NCBI GenBank assembly: GCA_004168015.1
Contig: SEYW01000007.1
Span: 62,001 to 126,000, forward strand
Reading direction: 5' to 3'
Origin: Methylolobus aquaticus
GTDB taxonomy: Bacteria; Pseudomonadota; Gammaproteobacteria; Methylococcales; Methylococcaceae
DNA: 64,000 nucleotides
Part shown: piece by piece, positions 48,277-57,898 of the stretch
Layout: the number at the start of each line of letters is the position of its first letter
Numbering within the stretch: position 1 is the stretch's first letter
Position numbers and translations under genes: made by a program
Notes under the pieces: model-generated
Told to the model about the DNA's origin: nothing
The model's database searches: none
Seen by the model: only the letters and a program-made list of their open reading frames with translations

Positions 48277-49479
48277 ATGACCCAGTTCTGGAGTCTCGCA
48301 GCGCTGCTGGTGCTGTTCGGGCCGGGCCTCATCCTGCCAGCGTTGCTCAGCCGGGGTCGGCAGGCAAGCCTGGCCCGCCGCGATCTGAATCTACTGATCC
48401 ATCAGCAGCGGCGCCATGAACTGGAAGCCGAGGATCTCGATGCCGGTCAGGCAGCGGCACTGCAGACAGAACTGGACCGCACACTGCTCGACGATCTGGA
48501 TGCTGCGCCTGACGCAGTGCCATCGAAACCCGCCGCGGCGGGTCGCACAGCCGTCGTCGCCGGCATCCTGGGTGCCGTCGCGGGCGGCCTGTTATTGTAC
48601 GGGCAACTCGGACGGCTGGATCTGGTGCGCGCGCCGCCCGCCTCCACCGCCGAGGCTCGCGAGTCCCTGCAAGCCACCGTCGAACAACTGGCCGCCAAGC
48701 TCGCAAAAGAGCCAAACGATCTGCAGGGATGGCTGTTGCTCGGACGCTCGCTCGAAGCCATGGGCAATTCAACGAAGGCGCTGACGGCCTACGAGTTCGC
48801 ACGCAAGCTCGCTCCCGACAATCTCGACATCACCGCGTTGTACGCGCAGGCGCTGGCCGAGAACAACGGTGGCTCGATGGCCGGCGAACCCGCGAAACTG
48901 GTTGACGGCATCCTCGCGCGGGATCCAAGGCACCCGACTGGCCTGTGGCTGGCCGGTCTGGGCGCGGCAGAGCGCAACGAGATGGCCGCGGCGGCCGGTT
49001 ACTGGCGCGCGCTGGCAAAGCAACTGCCTCCCGATAGCGAAGAGTATCGAACCGTCGCCGATTACATCGCGCAGGCCGAGGCTGCCGCCCCATCCAGCGA
49101 CGCGCCCGCAGTGGCTCCCCAGCCGGCTTCCGGCGCCCGCATTGCTGTCCATGTGACCCTGTCCCCCGCCCTCAAGTCCAGAGCGGCGCCCGACGACAGC
49201 GTGTTCGTCTTTGCCCGTGCCAGCGAGGGCCCGCCAATGCCACTTGCGGTGGTGCGTCGTCAGGTACGTGACCTGCCATTGGAGGTGACACTGGACGATT
49301 CGATGGCCATGATGGCCGGACGCAAGCTCTCGTCCTTCGAGCGGATCGTGATCGGCGCACGCATCTCGAAGAGCGGCAAGCCGACACCGTCACCGGGCGA
49401 CTTGCAGGGCCTCAGCGCACCGCTGCCCAGCAACACCACGACCGTTCAGTCGATCGAGATCCACGAGATCGTGCCGTAG
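48277..49479 (+). CDS. ccmI: c-type cytochrome biogenesis protein CcmI
   Basis: CcmI binds the C-terminus of apocytochrome c and presents it to the lyase. The 400-residue protein has an N-terminal membrane segment, an RRDLNLLIHQQRRHELEAEDL cytoplasmic heptad region, a second membrane segment near VVAGILGAVAGGLLLYG, and TPR repeats (GWLLLGRSLEAMGNSTKALTAYEFARKLAPDN and following). The last ~120 residues (HVTLSPALKSRAAPDDSVFVFA...) form the CcmI C-terminal domain. It is the last gene of the ccm run. Confidence 0.93.
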   Translation: MTQFWSLAALLVLFGPGLILPALLSRGRQASLARRDLNLLIHQQRRHELEAEDLDAGQAAALQTELDRTLLDDLDAAPDAVPSKPAAAGRTAVVAGILGAVAGGLLLYGQLGRLDLVRAPPASTAEARESLQATVEQLAAKLAKEPNDLQGWLLLGRSLEAMGNSTKALTAYEFARKLAPDNLDITALYAQALAENNGGSMAGEPAKLVDGILARDPRHPTGLWLAGLGAAERNEMAAAAGYWRALAKQLPPDSEEYRTVADYIAQAEAAAPSSDAPAVAPQPASGARIAVHVTLSPALKSRAAPDDSVFVFARASEGPPMPLAVVRRQVRDLPLEVTLDDSMAMMAGRKLSSFERIVIGARISKSGKPTPSPGDLQGLSAPLPSNTTTVQSIEIHEIVP

Positions 49480-49506
49480 CCCGTCCGGCGAAACGGATCG
49501 GGCACG
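49470..49506. terminator. bidirectional imperfect hairpin between ccmI and apaH
   Basis: CGTGCC (49470-49475) pairs with GGCACG (49501-49506), with further pairing of CCGTCCG and CGGATCGG inside. It spans the gap between two convergent stops. There is no T-tract. Confidence 0.4.
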
Positions 49507-49512
49507 ACCGCC

Positions 49513-50346
49513 CTACCCTTTCGGCTGATAACCCTCGGGTCCGTTCAGGCACGGTACTGCAACCCGCTGAGACGCGCCGTCGAGACGCAGCGCGGTCAGT
49601 TCGCCGCCCCAGAGGCATCCGGTATCGAGCGCATGGCATCCGCCCGACACCCTGAACCCCAGCGTCGACCAGTGCCCGAACACGATTGCTGCACCGGCGC
49701 TGCGCCGCCCCGGGATCTCGAACCACGGCAGGAGCCCGTCACGCTGCGTACCCGGCAGCCCCTTATCGCGGAAATCGAGCCGCCAATCCGGCGCGACGTA
49801 GCGCATGCGAGTGAAGGCGTTGACGATGTAGCGCAGGCGATCCCAGCCGGTCGCCTGCTCCGACCAGCGATCAGGCTCATTGCCATACATCTGGCGCAGG
49901 AATGCGGCGCAGTCGGGCCCCCGCAGCACGGCTTCCACCTCGGCGGCGCGGGCGCACGCCTCGTCTACCGTCCAGTAAGGCGACAGACCGGCATGCACCA
50001 AGGTGTAGCGGCCTTCGCGATGACAGAGTGGTTGACGCCGGAGCCAGTTTAGCAACTCGTTGCAGTCCGGTGCATCGAGGACATCGTGGAATGTATCCTT
50101 CCGCTTCGTGCGGGAAATCCCGAAGGCCACTGCCAGCAGATGCAGGTCATGATTGCCCAGTACCGTGGTCGCGGCCGCTCCCAGCGACCTGACCAGGCGC
50201 AAGGTCTCGAGCGATCGAGGGCCACGATTGACGAGATCCCCGGTCAGCAGTAGCCGATCATGGGCCGGATCGAAGCGGATTTCGTCGAGCAGACTCAGCA
50301 GTTCGGCGTGACAGCCCTGCACGTCGCCGACGGCATGCAGCGCCAT
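49513..50346 (-). CDS. apaH: symmetrical diadenosine tetraphosphatase ApaH
   Basis: ApaH cleaves Ap4A to two ADP and can also remove Np4 caps from RNA. The 277-residue protein has the metallophosphatase motifs [31 protein letters not shown] and [15 protein letters not shown] near the N-terminus, and the C-terminal FGHWSTLGF and [18 protein letters not shown]. It follows apaG by 12 bases in the same direction. In E. coli both are attached to the surA-pdxA-rsmA operon. Confidence 0.96.
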   Translation of the reverse strand: MALHAVGDVQGCHAELLSLLDEIRFDPAHDRLLLTGDLVNRGPRSLETLRLVRSLGAAATTVLGNHDLHLLAVAFGISRTKRKDTFHDVLDAPDCNELLNWLRRQPLCHREGRYTLVHAGLSPYWTVDEACARAAEVEAVLRGPDCAAFLRQMYGNEPDRWSEQATGWDRLRYIVNAFTRMRYVAPDWRLDFRDKGLPGTQRDGLLPWFEIPGRRSAGAAIVFGHWSTLGFRVSGGCHALDTGCLWGGELTALRLDGASQRVAVPCLNGPEGYQPKG

Positions 50347-50358
50347 GCGCGGAGAAAC

Positions 50359-50736
50359 TCAGTGCAGAACGCGGGGGATCGCGAGCACGAACGGCGCGAT
50401 CTCGGCATCGAAATGCTGCCCGTCGTCCGAAACCATCTGGTATTCGCCCTGCATCGTGCCCAGCGGCGTCTCGATCATGGCCGCACTCGTGTAGCGGAAG
50501 GATTGCCCCGGCACCAGATGCGGCTGCTCGCCGACGACACCGTCACCGCGCACCTCCTGCACTTTCCCATCACTGTCGGTGATCACCCAGTGACGCGACA
50601 GAAGCTTCGCCGGAACGCTGCCATTGTTGACGATCGTAATCGTGTAGGAAAAGACGTAACGTCCGGCTTCCGGCGCCGATTGGGATTCCAGGTACCGGGA
50701 AACCGCTTCGATCTGTATGCAGTGCTTCTTGCTCAT
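50359..50736 (-). CDS. apaG: ApaG protein (Co2+/Mg2+ efflux-associated)
   Basis: The 125-residue ApaG is a single fibronectin-type III-like fold of unclear biochemical role, genetically tied to ApaH and metal resistance. Family features are [55 protein letters not shown] and the glycine-rich [12 protein letters not shown]. It is divergent from mpl, with a gap of about 240 bases that must hold both promoters. Confidence 0.96.
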   Translation of the reverse strand: MSKKHCIQIEAVSRYLESQSAPEAGRYVFSYTITIVNNGSVPAKLLSRHWVITDSDGKVQEVRGDGVVGEQPHLVPGQSFRYTSAAMIETPLGTMQGEYQMVSDDGQHFDAEIAPFVLAIPRVLH

Positions 50737-50980
50737 GTGACTAAAGGTGGCTACGCTACGGCGTCTAGTTTAAGCCAAACCGGGATCGCCACAAATCTTC
50801 ACGCCGCGGCCGACTCGGCCTGATGCGCGGCAAAGTCCGCTGGCTCTCGTAGAACAACACCCACCGCGCTACAGCGATTTCGGCGAAGCCCCACGCCGGC
50901 ACAAACTTCAGTCGTGCCACGGGCGGGGAATTCTCCGCCAGGCATCGCTGAATGCCGCTCCTTACGACAGGTATTGCCAC

Positions 50981-52357
50981 TTGCACATTCATATCCTCGG
51001 CATCTGCGGGACCTTCATGGGAGGGCTCGCGATCATGGCCAAAGAACTGGGCCATCACGTCACCGGCTCGGACCAGAACGTGTACCCCCCGATGAGCACG
51101 CAGCTCGAGCACCACGGAATCGGCCTGATGAGCGGCTTCGCAGCCGAGAACCTTGACCCCGCGCCGGAACTCGTCATCATCGGCAATGCCCTGTCGCGGG
51201 GCAATCCCGAGGTCGAAGCCGTCCTGAACCGCGGCCTGGCCTACACCTCGGGCGCACAGTGGTTGCATGACTTCGTGCTGACCAAGCGGTGGGTTCTGGC
51301 CGTGGCCGGGACCCACGGCAAAACCACGACGACAAGCATGCTGGCCTGGATTCTGGAGCAGGCCGGGCTGGAACCCGGCTTCCTGGTCGGGGGCGTACCG
51401 CTCAACTTCGGCCTGTCGGCCCGGCTCGGCGGGAGCCGCTTCTTCGTCATCGAAGCCGACGAGTACGACACGGCGTTTTTCGACAAGCGCTCGAAGTTCG
51501 TCCATTACCGTCCGCGAACCGCGATCCTGAACAACCTGGAATACGATCATGCGGACATTTTCCCTGACCTCGCGGCGATCCAGCGACAGTTCCACCATCT
51601 GATTCGCAGCATCCCCGGTGAGGGACTGATCATTCGGCCCGCGGACGATGGCAATCTGGATGCGGTCGTGGAGATGGGCTGCTGGACTCCGGTGCAGCAC
51701 ACCGGTCTGACAGGCCTGGATCCATCGGGGTCGGCCGATTGGCAAGCGCGCCTCGCGACAGCGGATGCCAGCCGGTTTGAAGTGTTCTGGCAGGGCCGTT
51801 CCGTGGGTGACGTCGCTTGGGAACTCAGCGGGCATCACAATGCCCGCAATGCGCTGGCCGCCATCGCCGCAGCTCGCCATGTGGGAGTCGAGCCCGAGCA
51901 TGCCACGGCCGCGCTCGGCAGCTTCCGCAACGTGAAGCGGCGGCTCGAGATCCACGCGACGGTCGACGGCGTCACGCTGTACGATGACTTCGCCCATCAC
52001 CCGACGGCCATCGCAACGACACTGGAAGGCTTGCGGGCGCGGGTCGGTGAGTCCCGGATCATCGCGATCCTGGAACCGCGCTCGAACACGATGAAGATGG
52101 GAGTGCACGTCGATGCGCTGGCCGCATCGCTCGCCAGCGCCGACCGGGCGATCATCTACCAGGCGCCGGACCTGGGCTGGGATGCGGCGCGCGTCGCGGC
52201 AAGCTCAACGCATATCCGCGTATTGCCCACGCTCGACGCCATCATCGATCACCTGCGAACCGAAGCCCGAGCCGGCGATCACATCGTATTCATGAGCAAC
52301 GGCGGCTTCGGCGCGGTCCACGCGAAAACGGCTGAGGCCTTGCGCACGCGACACTGA
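50981..52357 (+). CDS. mpl: UDP-N-acetylmuramate:L-alanyl-gamma-D-glutamyl-meso-diaminopimelate ligase Mpl
   Basis: Mpl reuses the murein tripeptide by ligating it to UDP-MurNAc. The 458-residue protein is a Mur ligase: HIHILGICGTFMGGLA at the N-terminus, ATP loop AGTHGKTTTTSM, EADEYDTAFFDKRSKFVHYRP, and the C-terminal YDDFAHHPTAIATTL and LEPRSNTMKMG, which distinguish Mpl from MurC. The start is a TTG at 50981; no upstream ATG fits. UDP-MurNAc from MurU (37.8 kb) would be one of its substrates. Confidence 0.96.
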   Translation: MHIHILGICGTFMGGLAIMAKELGHHVTGSDQNVYPPMSTQLEHHGIGLMSGFAAENLDPAPELVIIGNALSRGNPEVEAVLNRGLAYTSGAQWLHDFVLTKRWVLAVAGTHGKTTTTSMLAWILEQAGLEPGFLVGGVPLNFGLSARLGGSRFFVIEADEYDTAFFDKRSKFVHYRPRTAILNNLEYDHADIFPDLAAIQRQFHHLIRSIPGEGLIIRPADDGNLDAVVEMGCWTPVQHTGLTGLDPSGSADWQARLATADASRFEVFWQGRSVGDVAWELSGHHNARNALAAIAAARHVGVEPEHATAALGSFRNVKRRLEIHATVDGVTLYDDFAHHPTAIATTLEGLRARVGESRIIAILEPRSNTMKMGVHVDALAASLASADRAIIYQAPDLGWDAARVAASSTHIRVLPTLDAIIDHLRTEARAGDHIVFMSNGGFGAVHAKTAEALRTRH

Positions 52358-52364
52358 AGGCGGG

Positions 52365-52380
52365 CGGCGGACTGCCGCCG
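52365..52380. terminator. hairpin between convergent mpl and the exported protein gene
   Basis: A 6-bp stem CGGCGG/CCGCCG with loop ACTG lies 8 bases after the mpl stop. No T-tract; role inferred from position. Confidence 0.4.
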
Positions 52381-52393
52381 GAGCTACCGGGGC

Positions 52394-53329
52394 TCAGGGC
52401 GCAAACAGCTGTTTTATGAGTTCTGATCCAACCTGATCGGCGGTCGCCCGAAGCTCGGCGAGGTAATCGTCGCGTATCAGCTCGTCGGCGAGCGGCAGGT
52501 AGTATCCGGCCAGGCGCCGCAAGGTGAAAGCAGATACCGAGTGCACACCCTGATTGTTCCAGACGGCCGCGGTCAGCGCCGCCCAACTCACGACGATCGA
52601 GTGAAAGCCCTCTTTGCCGCGCGAAAAAACCAGCGATCCATAGGTTTGGACATGGCGGCGAAACGCCTTTTCCTGGCGTTCGATCTGCTTGGCAACCTGG
52701 GCCGTGTCCGTGCCGCAACTGCCGGCAATCGTCTCCGCATAGGCATCGACCAGCATCGCCGGGAAGCGGTCGGTCCGCCGCCTCGCGGCCTGGGCCAGTA
52801 CGGCGCCCAAGTGACGGCGCGACTTTGCCAAGCGCTGCTCGATCGCCAGGGTGATGAAGGCCTGGTAAAGCTCGGTCGCCTGAGCGTCCGGGATATTGAT
52901 CCCGAAATCCGCCAGTGGGAGTTCCTCGGCCAGGATAGCGGCCTTGCCGACCACGTAGCCTTGACCGGTCGTGGACGTCAGACTCTCCGTCATCGCGGTC
53001 GAGTTCGTGCCCCAGTCATCGTTTTGCGCAACGAACCCGAACCCAAACCCGAAGCTGGTCGGAGCGGACGTGCGCGCGTTCCAGAACGCCAGATACTGAG
53101 TGTGCGTGGCGTCGTAGAGTCCGGTCCGGCACCAGGCACTGCTGGTCGTTGAAAAGACGTTCACGCCGACCGCGCCGTAATAGGCCGCCAGACTGCCCCC
53201 ATTCCGGCTCGAGCTGATGTCTTCGACCATCAGCGCCTGAGCGAGGAATCCCCAGCCGCCCGCTACAGCGGCGACCGGCGAAAGCGCGACTCCCAGTAAT
53301 GCGAGCCTCAATGCTTTATACCCGTTCAT
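52394..53329 (-). CDS. exported protein of unknown function
   Basis: The 311-residue protein has a signal peptide (MNGYKALRLALLGVALSPVAAVAGG). The first half is low in charge and rich in Ser, Thr, Gly and Phe (AYYGAVGVNVFSTTSSAWC, PTSFGFGFGFVAQNDDWG), the second half is helical with many Arg, Ala and Gln (EQRLAKSRRHLGAVLAQAARRRTDR, AKQIERQEKAFRRHVQTYG). Two cysteines occur. I do not recognise the family. The ATG at 53329 has AGGAGG at 7 bases, a strong start signal, so the gene is very likely real. It is divergent from a lipoprotein gene. Confidence 0.7.
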   Translation of the reverse strand: MNGYKALRLALLGVALSPVAAVAGGWGFLAQALMVEDISSSRNGGSLAAYYGAVGVNVFSTTSSAWCRTGLYDATHTQYLAFWNARTSAPTSFGFGFGFVAQNDDWGTNSTAMTESLTSTTGQGYVVGKAAILAEELPLADFGINIPDAQATELYQAFITLAIEQRLAKSRRHLGAVLAQAARRRTDRFPAMLVDAYAETIAGSCGTDTAQVAKQIERQEKAFRRHVQTYGSLVFSRGKEGFHSIVVSWAALTAAVWNNQGVHSVSAFTLRRLAGYYLPLADELIRDDYLAELRATADQVGSELIKQLFAP

Positions 53330-53631
53330 CTTGAACCTCCTTTGCCGCGAACGGCACGAAATCGGTGACGCTGAACCCGACACAGGCAGTGAAGCGCCGC
53401 GGCAAGTAACAGTGTAGCGAAGGGGACGCTGTCTGATGACCAAGCGCCTTCGATCCAAGTTTCCTTATCTGGAGACTAATCCGCCACTGGCGCCATGGCA
53501 ATAGGCGTGAATTCCCCGGTCGCCGACGAATCCATGGAAAGAGCCATCGCGGCAACCGGCTTGCTCCGCGGCGTCGGCTGCGCGATCCTCATGCTGCTGC
53601 CGCCCGACCCACCAACCATTCCAATGTCCGC
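53330..53631. other. intergenic region between divergent genes
   Basis: The 302-base gap should contain promoters for both neighbours. A frame at 53495-53716 has no family feature or ribosome-binding site and overlaps the lipoprotein start. No specific box was fixed. Confidence 0.5.
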
Positions 53632-54408
53632 ATGTCCCCCAATCGACCCGACATTCCAGCTCCATCGCCGCAATGCCGTGATGAACTCGCGCCGAGCGCC
53701 GTCGCGGCACTGTTGAGCAGCTGCCTGCTGCTGACCGGGTGTGCGGCCTACGAAGCGCGGGAAGCGGCCATCGCGACGATCCCGGCCATGCCGTACTCGG
53801 TTCAGCAGGGGCCCGTCTCGCTCGGCGCCGATCCTCACGTACAGCCTGAACGACAGGAAGCGATCTTCGCCGCCGATTTTGCCTCGATCGCCGTGCTACC
53901 GGTCCAAGTCGTCGTCGGGAACGGCGGTGACGGCCCGTTGCACGTCGCACCCGAACAGTTCACGCTGGCCTTGCCCGGCGGTCAGACGACGGCGCCGCGC
54001 CCGGGCCCGGAGGTGGCACTGCTATTTCCGCCCGAACCGGGCGTAGCCCACTACGCCGTGACCGGCGCTGGCATGGTGGGTGGCTTGGCCGGCCCGATCG
54101 GCGCTCTGGCGGGCCGTGTTGCCGGTCTGCTGGGCTCTCTGATGTTGAACCAGCGCGACGACGAGGCCGCCAACGGCCGCCGTGAAGACTATACGCGGAA
54201 GGAGTTACCGACCGTCGACCTCCCGCGCGGTGGGTCCGCTCGCGGTTTCCTCTTCTTCGTGCTGCCGCATGGGACCCCGCCGTTCGACGAGGCGGTGCTG
54301 ACCTACACGCCAAGCCCCGACAGCACCCTGCCGGCACTGCGCATCACCCTCAAGGCGCTTCACATCAACGCAGCCCCGGCGCCACCCGAGAACTCTCCAT
54401 TCCGCTGA
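53632..54408 (+). CDS. predicted lipoprotein of unknown function
   Basis: The 258-residue protein contains a lipobox LLLTGC (cysteine near 37), preceded by a hydrophobic VAALLSSC stretch and a long N-terminal region of about 20 residues. It then has a beta-rich segment (PVQVVVGNGGDGPLHVAPEQFTLALPGG), a glycine-rich hydrophobic helix (GAGMVGGLAGPIGALAGRVAGLLGSLM), and a C-terminal beta segment. Family unknown. The start ATG at 53632 lacks a clear ribosome-binding site, so the true N-terminus is uncertain. Confidence 0.65.
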   Translation: MSPNRPDIPAPSPQCRDELAPSAVAALLSSCLLLTGCAAYEAREAAIATIPAMPYSVQQGPVSLGADPHVQPERQEAIFAADFASIAVLPVQVVVGNGGDGPLHVAPEQFTLALPGGQTTAPRPGPEVALLFPPEPGVAHYAVTGAGMVGGLAGPIGALAGRVAGLLGSLMLNQRDDEAANGRREDYTRKELPTVDLPRGGSARGFLFFVLPHGTPPFDEAVLTYTPSPDSTLPALRITLKALHINAAPAPPENSPFR

Positions 54409-54591
54409 CCGACGGTCGCCCGGCTATCGGGTCGGACTGTAGCGACGTCAGACTGCTCGCTTATCAGCGCAGCCCGCAAGCAGCGCCGCCGTATAGCAGC
54501 CATCCCGATCGCACCCCCGGTCCGGAGACGCAGCGGATATTGGACTGAACCTAAACCGTGAGTTCGGCTTGGCGAAACACCCCGGAGGCCC

Positions 54592-56004
54592 TCAAGGCGC
54601 GCGCGGCAGTCCCGCGGCGGCCTGAAACCAGGCCAGCTTTTGCCGCAAGCGGACGACCTGACCGACGATCACCAGGGTCGGCGCGCTGGCACCCACCGTC
54701 GCGACCTCTCCCGGCAGCGTGGAAACCGTGCCCAGAATGACTCTCTGCCCGGGCGTCGTTCCCTGCTGGACCAGCGCGGCAGGACGGTCGGGCTCGCAGC
54801 CGTGTGCGATCAACGCTTCACAGATCTGCTCGAGGCCCTGGAGCCCCATATAGATCACGAGTGTCTGCTGTGGCTGCGCAAGCCGCTCCCAGTCCAGGTC
54901 GCCGACCGACCCCTCCTTCAAATGCCCGGTCACGAACGTGACCGACTGCGCGCAGTCGCGGTGGGTCAATGGAATCCCGGCATAGGCCGCGCAGCCGGAA
55001 GCCGCAGTGATGCCGGGCACGACCTGAAACGGGATACCCTCATCCATCAAGGTCTCGATCTCCTCGCCGCCGCGACCGAAGATGAACGGGTCCCCACCCT
55101 TCAACCGCACGACATGCTGCCCCGCTCGCGCCAGACGTGCGAGCAGACGGTTGATATCCTCCTGCGGCAAGGTATGCCGGCTCCGTTCCTTTCCGGCATA
55201 GATTCGTTCGGCATCATTGCGGACCAAGGCCATGACCGCAGGCGAAACCAGGCGGTCGTAGACGACGACATCCGCTTCCTGTATCAGGCGAAAGGCCCGC
55301 AGGGTTAGGAGGTCCGGATCGCCCGGGCCCGCGCCGACGAGGGACACCATACCGACCGCCGACGATCGACCGGCCGCACCCTCGATCAGTCGTTCCAACT
55401 GCGCAGCCGCCTCGTCCTCGCGGCCGGCCAGCACCAGTTCGGCGACCGGGCCTCGCAGGCATTGCTCCCAGAACCGTCGCCGCTGATCGCCATTGGTCAA
55501 AACCTGCTTGACCCGTGTCCGGAACCGCTCGGCCAATTCGGCCAACCGCCCGTAGGCCGCCGGCAGCAGGGTTTCCAGTTGCGCGCGCACCAGGCGCGCA
55601 AGCACCGGTGATGCGCCACCGGTGGAGACCGCGATGATCACCGGCGAGCGGTCGACTATAGCCGGGAAAATGAACGTGCACAGTTCCGGGCAATCCACCA
55701 CGTTGCACGCGATGCCGCGTTCACGCGCCGCTGCGACCACCGCCTCGTTGACAGCCCGCACGCCGGTAGCCGACACGACCAGCGCGACCTCTTCCAGGTC
55801 ATCGGGCTCGAATGGCTTGGCAACATGCACGATGAGGCCCCGGGTCACCAACTCGGCCACTACCGGGACGAGCTCCGGGGACACGACCGTCACTCGCGCA
55901 CCGGCGCGCAGCAGCGTGGCAATCTTGCGCGACGCCACTTCACCGCCGCCGACGACCAAACAGGTCTCGCCAGTCACCTTCACGAAAATCGGTAAGTACT
56001 GCAT
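54592..56004 (-). CDS. cysG: sirohaem synthase CysG
   Basis: CysG is trifunctional: the N-terminal part oxidises precorrin-2 and inserts iron, the C-terminal part methylates uroporphyrinogen III. The 470 residues are the normal fused length. The N-terminus shows MQYLPIFVKVTGETCLVVGGGEVASRKI; the methyltransferase begins at about 220 with VSLVGAGPGDPDLLTLRA and contains VVVYDRLVS, LKGGDPFIFGRGGEE and VVPGITAASGCAAYAGIPLTHR. Sirohaem is needed for sulfite and nitrite reductases, none of which is in the window. Confidence 0.97.
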   Translation of the reverse strand: MQYLPIFVKVTGETCLVVGGGEVASRKIATLLRAGARVTVVSPELVPVVAELVTRGLIVHVAKPFEPDDLEEVALVVSATGVRAVNEAVVAAARERGIACNVVDCPELCTFIFPAIVDRSPVIIAVSTGGASPVLARLVRAQLETLLPAAYGRLAELAERFRTRVKQVLTNGDQRRRFWEQCLRGPVAELVLAGREDEAAAQLERLIEGAAGRSSAVGMVSLVGAGPGDPDLLTLRAFRLIQEADVVVYDRLVSPAVMALVRNDAERIYAGKERSRHTLPQEDINRLLARLARAGQHVVRLKGGDPFIFGRGGEEIETLMDEGIPFQVVPGITAASGCAAYAGIPLTHRDCAQSVTFVTGHLKEGSVGDLDWERLAQPQQTLVIYMGLQGLEQICEALIAHGCEPDRPAALVQQGTTPGQRVILGTVSTLPGEVATVGASAPTLVIVGQVVRLRQKLAWFQAAAGLPRAP

Positions 56005-56029
56005 GGTGTCGCCTACGCCTTCGAATGCT

Positions 56030-57739
56030 TCACCGCGAGGCCCGCGGCAGAACCCAGGTACCCCAGTAATCCGGATGCAGACGGGTAAATTCGAGCTCAG
56101 GACGCTGTAGCCGCCGGCGCACGAATTCCCGGTCGGTGCGCCGCACGAGCAGGTAGACAGGCTTCACGCGCCCGGTCACCCAGCGCTCGACTTCGGGCTC
56201 CCGGACGGCTGCATCGGGCCAATTCGGATCCGCCAGCAGGCGAAATCGGATGTAGTTGCTCTCGAACTCGCGCCCATCCCGGAAGGTGATCACGGTGACC
56301 GGACGCCCCAGGTAGTAGGGCAGGCCGTTCGGGAGACACAGGTAGCAGGCCACCTCCACATCGTCGGCGAGCGGCGGTATCGCGCCCGCCAGCGCCTGAG
56401 CGGAACGCTGCGTTGCATACGGTCCGATGTGCTGAACCGTCAGCATCGTCAGCGCGAGCGGAAAAAGGACGAAGGCCGCAAAGCTGTAGCGTGGGTTGCG
56501 GCGCAGCGCGCCGAATACTGCGAGCCCCGCCGTGACTGCGAGCACGACCGCCAGCGGACCGAATGCCCCCTGTAGCGGCACGAGATGTTCCGCCACTTTG
56601 ACCGGCAACCGACCCAGCCGGTCGGGATTCGCCGCAACGCTGCCGGACAGAGCTGCCGCGCACGACGCGACGATTGCCAGCCCCCACGTACCGCGCCGCA
56701 CGATACCTGTCGCCCGCGTATTCCCCGCCGCGGCCAGCGTGAACAAGCGGGCCGTCAGCACGCCCAGCGCCACACTGGCCGTCAGGATATAGCCGGGCAA
56801 CTTGGAACTGGACAGCGAAAAGAATACGACCACCACAATGGCCCAGACGACGAACAGTCGGTCCACGGCGCGGAGCCTGGATCGTCCGCGCCATACGGCG
56901 ACCATCGCTTCAGGGAGGAGCGCGCTCCATGGAAAAAAACACAGCGCGATGATCACGCCGTAGAAGTAAAAGGGTGCCGTGCGGTGGAACTCGTCGGTCG
57001 TGAAACGCTGGACCGACTCCTTGATGATGCCGTAGTACGGAAAATCGGGGTGTTGCAGGCTCACGCCGACGAACCACGGCAGGAACAGCGCGAAGAACAA
57101 CGCGACATTCCGCGCCGCGAACGCCTCGCGCCACCAACCCCTTGCGCCGCCGAGTGCATGATGCACCCCTATGACCAGTGTCGGCAGCAGAAACCCCACC
57201 GGTCCTTTCACCAGGGTTGCGCAGCCCGCGCAAGCCGCGGCCAGTGTGTACAACCGCGCCCGCCGCCGCGCCTCGTCTGCGCCGGCAGCCTCGAAGCACA
57301 TCAGGATCGTCGCCGAGACGAAGAAGGCCAGCGTCATGTCAAAGATCACGATACGGGCGAACGCGATGTAGAGCGGGGTCGCAGCGACCACGATCACTGC
57401 CACGGCGGCAGTCGCGGCATCGTAGTGTCGCCGGCAAAAACGATACAGCAGCAACAGCAGCGCAGCCGCAAAAACCACCGAGGGCAGCCGGGCAGCCGCT
57501 TCGCTCAGACCGAACGCGCCTAGCGACAGGGCCACCGCCTTGAAGAAGAAAGCCGGTTTGTCGAGATACGGCAGACCGTCATAGGTCGGCACGAACCAGG
57601 CGCCCGACTCCAGCATCTCCCGCGCCACCTCGGCGTTGCGACCTTCGTCGGGCTGCAGGAGCGGATAGGCGCCCAGGCCAAAGCACAGAGTCACGGCGCT
57701 GACCAGCACCGCAAGGAGAGGCAGGGCGTAGCGCGGCAT
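56030..57739 (-). CDS. ArnT-like family 39 glycosyltransferase
   Basis: This multi-pass membrane protein (569 residues from the ATG at 57739, 594 from an ATG at 57814) matches the ArnT/PMT family: PLLQPDEGRNAEVAREML in the first periplasmic loop with the conserved D-E pair, YLDKPAFFFKAVALSLGAFG, RLPSVVFAAALLLLLYRFCRR, and VKGPVGFLLPTLV. About twelve hydrophobic segments are present. Such enzymes move a sugar from undecaprenyl phosphate to lipid A or other acceptors; the donor here is unknown because no arn cluster is nearby. The C-terminal ~150 residues form a soluble domain ending FTRLHPDYWGTWVL. Confidence 0.88.
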   Translation of the reverse strand: MPRYALPLLAVLVSAVTLCFGLGAYPLLQPDEGRNAEVAREMLESGAWFVPTYDGLPYLDKPAFFFKAVALSLGAFGLSEAAARLPSVVFAAALLLLLYRFCRRHYDAATAAVAVIVVAATPLYIAFARIVIFDMTLAFFVSATILMCFEAAGADEARRRARLYTLAAACAGCATLVKGPVGFLLPTLVIGVHHALGGARGWWREAFAARNVALFFALFLPWFVGVSLQHPDFPYYGIIKESVQRFTTDEFHRTAPFYFYGVIIALCFFPWSALLPEAMVAVWRGRSRLRAVDRLFVVWAIVVVVFFSLSSSKLPGYILTASVALGVLTARLFTLAAAGNTRATGIVRRGTWGLAIVASCAAALSGSVAANPDRLGRLPVKVAEHLVPLQGAFGPLAVVLAVTAGLAVFGALRRNPRYSFAAFVLFPLALTMLTVQHIGPYATQRSAQALAGAIPPLADDVEVACYLCLPNGLPYYLGRPVTVITFRDGREFESNYIRFRLLADPNWPDAAVREPEVERWVTGRVKPVYLLVRRTDREFVRRRLQRPELEFTRLHPDYWGTWVLPRASR

Positions 57740-57898
57740 CGTCCAGTAAGTGAAAAGTCGGTTAGGCCGAGCACCGCGCTCCGACAGGAGCGGCCGGGCT
57801 CGAAAGGCGGTCATGGTGGCACAGTTCCCCCGCGAATCACACCCCGCCCGGAGCGAGCGAGGGTGACTGGCGCGCGGGGTTCGGAACCCAGGCGGGTT

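Noticed and set aside
53495-53716. Plus-strand frame of 73 codons in the gap before the lipoprotein gene
   Set aside because: It overlaps the lipoprotein start in another frame, lacks a ribosome-binding site, and has no recognisable domain.
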